Shown here piece by piece: positions 57,216-64,000 of a stretch of DNA of 64,000 nt; the first letter of the stretch is position 1; the number at the start of each line of letters is the position of its first letter. The position numbers and the translations under genes were made by a program. This DNA comes from Bettongia penicillata ogilbyi (Eukaryota; Chordata; Mammalia; Diprotodontia; Potoroidae). The stretch is from contig JAJHZJ010000008.1 of assembly GCA_023548195.1 (NCBI GenBank), positions 2,256,232-2,320,231 on the forward strand. The letters are read 5' to 3'. The notes beneath the pieces were generated by a model, which saw only the letters and a program-made list of their open reading frames with translations, was not told the origin of the DNA and did no database searches.

Positions 57216-59529
57216 TATTCCTCTGACCTGGCAGATTCCTTTGTAGCCTTCTCCCATTTACCTTACAGTTTCTTCTTCCACTTGCTAATGGTTTGAAATT
57301 TTTCTTCTCTTTTGGCAAGTTATGCTATCCTCTTTTTTACACTTCTTTGTTTTATGATAACTTGGATTTTAAGAAGCAGATGTGATTGCCATTTACAAAG
57401 GAAGAGGTTTGATGTTCATCAAACTAAAGATAAATCAAATAGCACTCAGAAATTTTTTAAAATGTCATATTTTTATTTCCATTCTTAATTTAGTAGAAAA
57501 TGACGTACATTTCATTATAGAATGTCAGTTGCTTATAACCAATCAAACTAATATATTAACCTATTTAAGTGAATAGCTAATGAAAGCAGAGCAAGATTAT
57601 TCTAAAGCCTTGTCAATTTACCAAAGTAACCAAGTTGTGACATAGTCATTTCACTTATTTTAACCATCTTAATCACTGATTCAGATCATTAACTGTTTGA
57701 ATCAATTGATTGTCCTTCTATGCAATCAACAACTCAACATATTCAGTAGTAGCTTATAGATATAGTCTAAATGTATTTAATTTCAAAGAGAAATTCAGTT
57801 CTATTAAAACCACTCAGAAGTTTATTCTGTTGTGATTATTTCATTAAAAAATTTCAGATTGCCTTTTCCTTCCTCCTAAATTAGTGACACATAAATAAAA
57901 AGTAAGTATATTACCAAAAATCTTTTTAAAAGTAATCTTAATATACCCTTAATAATTTAAATAGATAGGAATTGATATTTCATTACTTAGGCTCATGGTT
58001 AATGAAATTGTTGCTAGTATTGTTTAATTGAGAATCTGCATCCCTAATGTAAAAGGACTAGAAATTAACAAAAAATGTTCACATGAAATACACAAACAAG
58101 AATGCTGTACTTTAAAAAAAAAATAAAAGGAAGATGTTTTTGTTCCCTCTAGAGCAATTAACTCATAATGCTGACTATAGTCACCATGAACATTTTTGCA
58201 TATCCAGTATAATTATAACCAAAGTCTACACATATGCGTAATTGGTTTTAAAAAGTAGAGCTACTAAGAAATGCAAATTTCTTTTTTTAATATAAAAATG
58301 TCATGGTTATTTTAGCAAATGAGTGACATTAGATAAAAATCACTGTTAGCTTTTAATAATTCAGGTAATGCAGTAATAAAATTTATCTCATTTAGAAGCT
58401 TTTGATTTAAAATGTTTTCCTTGCAGGGATCATTTCCTGGTGTGAAAGTTGTCCAAAGAAAATAGCACATCATTTCAGGAGTATAACAGATTTGAAAGTA
58501 TACCATGCTACCAGCATGATGATGTATTTTTCCTCCCACGCTAACTCACTGTGTCACAGCTAAAATCATCGTATATTTGTTTCTTTGTTTCCTTGTCAAA
58601 AGTACATAATTTACACTTTAATAAATGTTCATAATGTTAACTTTAAAAAAATCTTTTCCCTATAAAAAGCATATTAACTTAATGAATTTGAAAAAAAGAA
58701 TAACAAGGGGAAGAATAGTTAAACAAGACAGACACAAAGATTCATAAAGGAAGTGTTAATTATGTGACAAGTACAATATGTTGATTTCCGTAAGTAATGA
58801 TTTACTCAACATATAACTTAATAAACACATGACTAGGTATGCAAGTTAAGACTATTTATACACAGTAAGGAGACTGATTTTTGTATGTGTCTTGTAGAAT
58901 CAGACTTCTAAATTTTCCTAAAGCCCATCTGCAAAAATGCTACCATCTAGTACTTCTCAAAAAAAGACCTATCCAAGTGCAGAGAGCAGCTCTGATCGAC
59001 AGATTGAAAAACTATAGAATTAAATGTTTTAATGTTTTTAACGAACAGAATGAAACTATGGTTAATTTTAAAAGCCTTTCTTTCACTTAAAATAAATGGG
59101 ATTTAAAAAATTGATTCCATTTTGAAGCTCATAGAAACTGAACAGTAGTTCAAAATTGTATTTCTTTTTTAGGATTTGCTGTTTCTGAATTTTAAAAGTG
59201 TTTTCAATTAACTTAAAAAATTTGAACTAAGCTCTATTCTGCTCTTGCACAAAGTCCCACCAGCTAATTTGTAAATGGGCCAGTTTCTGCCTATGTGCAT
59301 TTTTTAACTCCTCTGAATCTAATTCAAAGGTCAGATGGATGTATATAGTACAATTACTAATCTAGATCGAGTAGAAGCAGAAACATAGATCCAGAGAGGA
59401 CTCATGAATTTCAAACACCAAGAGAGCCTTATCCCAAAGTCTTACCATTGCGTGAGTGTTCTGGCCCGTCAAAGAGTTTACAGGACTGATATTTCTTGTA
59501 AAACACAGATGCTCCAAATAAAAAATTAG
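57216..59529. other. Repeat-poor intronic block
   Basis: 2.3 kb with no recognised repeats. AT-rich, many short TTAAT/ATTAA motifs. No credible exon. Confidence 0.55.
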
Positions 59530-59625
59530 TAGCATCCATGCTTCGGTTTACTCCTTTGTAAAATGAGAAGATTGGACAAGGTGGTCTCCAAGGTCTTTTC
59601 TGTCTCTAATTATGTGATCATCTAA
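59530..59625 (+). repeat. MIR 3' part
   Basis: TTACTCCTTTGTAAAATGAG, GGACAAGGTGGTCTCCAAGG, CTGTCTCTAATTATGTGATC. Confidence 0.65.
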
Positions 59626-59964
59626 ATCCATGGTGGGGAAATCTATCCATGAGAGCAGTCAGAAGAAATGACTCTAGGTATGCAAGAAGGGACACATTAA
59701 GGAGACTGATCTTTGCGCAGGGCTTATGGAATCCATCTTCTTAAATTTCAGTCACACCTATACTATATATGTTACCTTAGATGTCTCCCTCATTTTCCTC
59801 TAGGTATCTTTCTGTTCAAACAGAGACTGGGGAAGAAATAGACAAGTATTTGAAACCTGATCTACAGTAGTTCTTGGCAGCCTTTTGAAAGGTGGGAATC
59901 TAGAGCTGGTCTGTACTGATTGTACTGTCTGACCTCCACCCCATATAGGAACCTCGCTATGAAG
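59626..59964. other. Intronic sequence, nothing recognised
   Basis: No gene or repeat supported. Confidence 0.45.
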
Positions 59965-60165
59965 TTGTATGCAACTAATAATGACAACATTTATGTAGGA
60001 CTTTCAGATTTTCAAAGGAATTTATAACTATCATCCCATTTATCATTAAAACAATATAAGTCCTTTTACCCCTACTTTATAGATGAGAAAAATGAGGCAG
60101 ACAAGAGGAGAGTGTCTTTCTCATTATTACACAGACACTAAGAATCAGATTATCTGAGACCTGAA
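59965..60165 (-). repeat. MIR element
   Basis: AATAATGACAACATTTATGT, CTACTTTATAGATGAGAAAA, TTATTACACAGACACTAAGA. Confidence 0.7.
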
Positions 60166-60408
60166 TGAAATGTTTTTTTAAACATATTGCTATTTCTTGT
60201 TTTTATATCACCAGCACTTCAAAATCTGTATTCCCTACCCAGAAAGTCATCCCTCGTAACAAGGAATAAAAAAGAAAAGAGGAGGGGAGAGTGGAAAAAT
60301 AGTTCAACATAACTGACCAACACATTCATTGAAGCTGACAGTATATTCAGTGTTCTGTGCCCGTCAGAGATGAAGATCTCTGTAAAGAAGGAAAGGAGAT
60401 AGTGTCCT

Positions 60409-60613
60409 TTAGTCATTTTGCAGTCATGTCTGATTCTTTATGACCCTTTTGGGAGTTTTCTTGGCACTCATTTTACAGATGAAGAAACTGAGGCAAACAG
60501 GGTTATGTGACTTGCTCAAGGTCACACGGTATTTGAGGCTAGATTTAAACTCATGATGATGAGTCTTCCTGATTCCACAGCCAGTGCTCTATTCACTGTG
60601 CCAGCTGGCTGTC
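60409..60613 (-). mobile_element. CORE-SINE, slightly shortened
   Basis: TGCAGTCATGTCTGATTCTT, TTTTACAGATGAAGAAACTG, CTTGCTCAAGGTCACACGGT and the head GCTCTATTCACTGTGCCAGC. The 'GGCAAAGATACTGGAGTGG' middle is deleted. Confidence 0.85.
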
Positions 60614-60689
60614 CCTGTAACAAGGGAAAGGGGTTACATATTCTCATCTCTTCAAGACCAAGGTTGGGCATTACCATTAACATTTGTTA

Positions 60690-60748
60690 TTTTGTTGTTT
60701 TGGTTGATTTGGTTGATTTGTTGATTTGGTTGATTTGTTGATTTTGGT
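60690..60748 (+). repeat. TTGATTTGG-type short tandem repeat
   Basis: Alternating GGTTGATTT and TTGTTGATTT units, about five copies. Confidence 0.85.
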
Positions 60749-60849
60749 GGGGGCTGCTGTTCCCATTTGCATTGCTGTGGTAGTCACTGTATATTTGCAT
60801 TCCTAGTTTTGCTTTCTTAATTTGTTTAAGTATTGTTTCTATGAAATTT

Positions 60850-61085
60850 GACGGTTTAATGGATAGAGAGCACTGAGCCCAGAGTCAGGAAGACCGGAGT
60901 TCGAATGTAACCTCAGATATTTACTAGCTGTGTGACTCTGGGCAATTCATTTAATCTGCCTCAGTTTCCTCAACTATAAAATGGAGATGATAATGTCAAC
61001 TACCTTATAGGGTTGTGAAGACCAAATGTGATGCTATTTATAAGTGTCTGGCACATGATAGGTTCTCAATAAATAGGAAGTTTTT
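60850..61085 (+). repeat. SINE/MIR composite-type unit
   Basis: TAATGGATAGAGAGCACTGA, GAGTTCGAATGTAACCTCAG, CTGTGTGACTCTGGGCAATT, then MIR/L2-like GTCTGGCACATGATAGGTTC. Confidence 0.8.
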
Positions 61086-61134
61086 TTCTCCTTTTTTGTA
61101 TTGAACAAAATTCTCACCTCATAAGTTGTGTGTC

Positions 61135-61159
61135 TGTATGTGTGTGTGTGTGTGTGTAT
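61135..61159. repeat. (TG)n microsatellite
   Basis: About ten TG units. Confidence 0.9.
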
Positions 61160-61879
61160 CAAGATCCATCATCCATAACAGGTAGGAATCCTCATCACTT
61201 GAGCAATCCAATGATTCCAATTTTCATTTATGGTATTTAGGACAACCCTACTCCTCTCTTGTAAGCAACAGTAACTCACTCAGAGTAACATAGTAAACAG
61301 TGGTGAAATTTAGTAGTTTAGATTTCCCAAAACTCTTTATTGACTTTTCCCCAGTCAAGTACCCTTATCCAGACTTTTCTATAGCCAACTGTGAAGCCAA
61401 CTGTGAAACTGATTTATGTTCTTGAAAAATTTCTGTAGGGAGAAAAATAACACTTCACCTTTAGCAGCAGTAGTTATGTTCCAGTGTGTGATGTTTGCTA
61501 CAATTATGATCCTTTGCCTCTGCATCCTCTGAATAGATAAGTTTACCATATTTTTACAATGATCTTGGATATCTAGGATTGCCATTGTTAGAAACCTAAA
61601 TAGGATAAGATACAAGAGTGTGGTATGTCATTGTATGTTTGTGTTTTGGGACAGGAGGGTTGCCTGGTAATTGTAGCATCTTTACAAAGATTGCCAGTTT
61701 TATCAGCAGCCATTGGAATGAGTGGTGGGTGGGGAGGGTGATTCTGGAAAGCAGTCTGGAGTAATATTTTTATTTTAATCTATTTTTTCATTTTCTTAAA
61801 AATGTTTGTGCACTGTTTGCTTTTACAGAAATCAATATAATATTCTTTTGTCCAGACTTATAATTTCATCTGTATTTGG
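61160..61879. other. Intronic sequence, nothing firm
   Basis: Possible MIR scrap near 61270-61320. No gene. Confidence 0.4.
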
Positions 61880-62032
61880 AACTTAGAGTCTTGCAGAGTG
61901 ACCCAGGAACCTGAGAAGGGAAATGATTTATCTGTGGGTTACATAGCTAGGAAATGACAAAAGCCAAATTTGATTCCAGGGTCCTTTTCTCTCCAACGCC
62001 AGTCCTCCTCCCACTAGGTCTTGCTGCCTCTC
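61880..62032 (-). repeat. MIR/CR1-type fragment
   Basis: GGGTTACATAGCTAGGAAAT, AATTTGATTCCAGGGTCCTT, CCACTAGGTCTTGCTGCCTC. Confidence 0.65.
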
Positions 62033-63126
62033 GAGTACACTTGATAAACTGGAAATAATGTTCAGGGTACAGTGAAACCCTGTTTATGGAAGGAAAAGTT
62101 TTCAAAGTAGTTCAGTATTCTTTTTGATTTGCAAGTAGAGAGAATACATCGAAACAAAAATAGCTAGGAAAATGACCTGAATAAGAAAACTTAAGGGTAA
62201 AGAAATAGTATTATCAGTGGGAAGAAAGTAGTTAAATCATTTCAGTCAACTGTAAGCACTTCAGGAGAATTTGCTTCTTGAATTATGTTTCCAGGGAACA
62301 ATAATAGCAAAAAATTATTTTGGAAAAAGGAACAGGATTGTTGGGTGACATATTAACGTAGAGGGAGAGAAGCTATGAGGGGAGGAAGAATCTTTATGAT
62401 ACACACCACCACCACCGCCCCTGCCATTGCATGCAAAATTGGAAAAAATAAGTCCCACAGAAAGAAGTACCTTTTCTTATTCTGGACTATGTTGCTCATT
62501 CTCATTATGGATATTCACAGAGATCTAGTTCAATGATCCATCATACTCATATAGCCTACAGCAAACCCAGGGTCCACTTTGGAGGTCCCAGTGAAAAAGT
62601 ATGATGTAAGTAGCTAAGAGGTCAGAAAATAGTGAAGAGGAAATTAAAGAGAAAGGGGGGAAAGTCTGTGGCCAGAAGGACTGGAACTGAGATGGCAGAC
62701 CTGAAAACAAAACAATAGGACAGAATAAGATTTTAAAAACAAAAAACAGGGGGAAAAGCTTTTTTTTTGCTTATTGACTTTGAGGTTAGACCTTGGGGTG
62801 TACAAAGTCCTTCTCCCCTTGCCCCCAACTTTAATATTAGCAATGATTGATCATTTGGTACCTGATATGCACATCAGGGAGCAGGTTGAGGTAGGCTTTA
62901 GAGAGGTAGCTTTTAGGTGGTGTTCAGATGTCTGGTTGTAGAGCCTAAAAGGGAGTACTTGGAGATGTAGAGGAAGGAGAGTAAGACTCTTATGTCTAGC
63001 TAGACCCAAGCTGAAGCCCTCCTTGGAAACAATCATCCGGTTCTTCTGCGTCCTATGAAATAGTCTCATTGAACTGATTGCACACAGAAGACAGTATAAT
63101 AAGTGGCCACATAATGCTTCCTGCAG
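62033..63126. other. Intronic sequence, nothing recognised
   Basis: No repeats placed. A CACCACCACC scrap lies near 62404. Confidence 0.45.
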
Positions 63127-63337
63127 GTTTGTGCAGCTGCTGGTGTGGGTGGGCTTCTCCCGGAAAATTCAGAGCAGCCTCTGCAGTCTTAAAGCATCGA
63201 CTGAGGTCTCCTTCCAAATACACAGGCATTTAAACCCAATACCTACAGTAATTGTATTAGGTGTCTGCATCTCTGTAATGAGAATCAGTAGACAGAAGGC
63301 AAGAACACCAGGAAAACTCAGCCTTGAGAAAGAGCAG
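63127..63337 (+). other. Possible unannotated exon (weak)
   Basis: GC-richer, repeat-free stretch preceded by CTTCCTGCAG and followed by GAGCAG|GTAATT, an acceptable donor. If one base completes the split Arg codon left by the 47600 exon, the next 70 codons are open. The 211-base length would shift the frame of the normal next exon, no teneurin residues are recognised, and the acceptor's pyrimidine tract is poor. It may simply be a conserved noncoding patch or chance. Confidence 0.15.
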
Positions 63338-63784
63338 GTAATTCTTTCTACGAAACTGTTTTCTTCAATATTTATCTTAAATAACTGTCATAAAGTATTT
63401 CTTTGAAATCAACATCAAAAATTCCACTTAATTAGGAACAATGACTTTCTCCCAAATTTATTTAGTTCTGAACACACCGATGAATATATATTTAATATAT
63501 TAATACACTGAATTAAAATTTGTGACTGAAGATTCTATAAAAGATGTTAAACAGAACAGATTCTAAATATTATTTAAGCTGTCTCCATAATGGTTAATAC
63601 CTGCTTTGGGGCAAAATCATTTATTGCAAGGATACATTGAAAAACATGCCATTTTCACCTGAACAGTATTTATCACAACATATTTTCCTGTTCACCAAGC
63701 AATACAAGTTGCAGAATGGCTGACAGTATGCAACTTGTAACTTGATTGTGTGTCTGAATGTTTTGTTTTTTTTAATTCCCCTCA
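63338..63784. other. Intronic sequence, nothing recognised
   Basis: AT-rich, no repeats placed. Confidence 0.45.
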
Positions 63785-64000
63785 AGTGTTATCTGCTCCA
63801 TTAGAATATAAACCTCTGGAGGGCAAGGACTGTCTTGCTTCCTTGTAATTGCATTCTCAGTGCTTTGGACAGTTCTTGACCCAGAATATACACTTAATAC
63901 ATTCTCGCTTTCCTTCTTTTCTTCTTTCTTTTTTCTCCTTTCTCTTTCCATCCTTCTTTCCTCTTCTTTCCTCCATCCTTTTTTTCTTCCATCCAAATTA
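63785..64000 (+). repeat. L2 3' end followed by a C/T-rich run
   Basis: CTCCATTAGAATATAAACCT, CTGGAGGGCAAGGACTGTCT, CAGTGCTTTGGACAGTTCTT, ACTTAATACATTCTCGCTTT, then CTTTCTT-type low-complexity sequence running to the end of the window. Confidence 0.8.

Overview
This is nuclear DNA from a mammal, most likely a marsupial. It is AT-rich, has no densely packed open frames, and is littered with interspersed repeats. The repeats are L2, MIR and CR1/L3 remnants at high density, hAT-type DNA transposon relics, one 5'-truncated L1 and about a dozen tRNA-headed CORE-SINEs. The SINE head reads like GGCAGCTAGGTGG and the body carries the CTGGGCAAGTCACTTAA motif, a combination I associate with marsupial genomes. 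I cannot name the species.

The only coding sequence I can support is one internal exon at 47363-47600 (+), with a clean acceptor and donor. Its 78 complete codons match, from memory, the cytoplasmic N-terminal region of teneurin-3 (TENM3/ODZ3), including the stretch around [11 protein letters not shown] and the end [18 protein letters not shown]. Teneurin-3 is a large type II transmembrane synaptic adhesion protein. The flanking exons are not here, so the rest of the window is intron: at least 47.3 kb upstream and 16.4 kb downstream.

Layout. 1-2.9 kb: L2/MIR/SINE debris. 2.9-6.9 kb: mostly unique sequence. 6.9-9.3 kb: repeats, including a CR1/L3 element split by a SINE. 11.3-14.1 kb: two SINEs and three hAT-type relics. 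14.1-16.2 kb: repeat-poor. 16.2-20.1 kb: L2 and older repeats. 22.3-22.7 kb: a 0.4-kb GAAA microsatellite. 22.7-25.3 kb: repeat-poor. 25.3-26.4 kb: four SINE/MIR units in a row, one with a perfect 11-bp target duplication. 26.8-45.2 kb: dense old repeats with several nested SINE insertions and one composite microsatellite. 45.2-47.36 kb: largely repeat-poor up to the exon. 48-54.4 kb: CR1/L3, an antisense L1 remnant and two unclassified blocks. 54.7-64 kb: mostly unique, with scattered MIR/L2.

I found no new gene system. Most open frames of 60 codons or more fall in microsatellites, repeats or antisense to the exon, or look like chance. The leads most worth checking are a possible extra exon at 63127-63337, the repeat-poor blocks around the TENM3 exon as candidate conserved noncoding elements, the long GAAA tract, and the young SINE. 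All repeat family names come from remembered consensus text, not from a database search.
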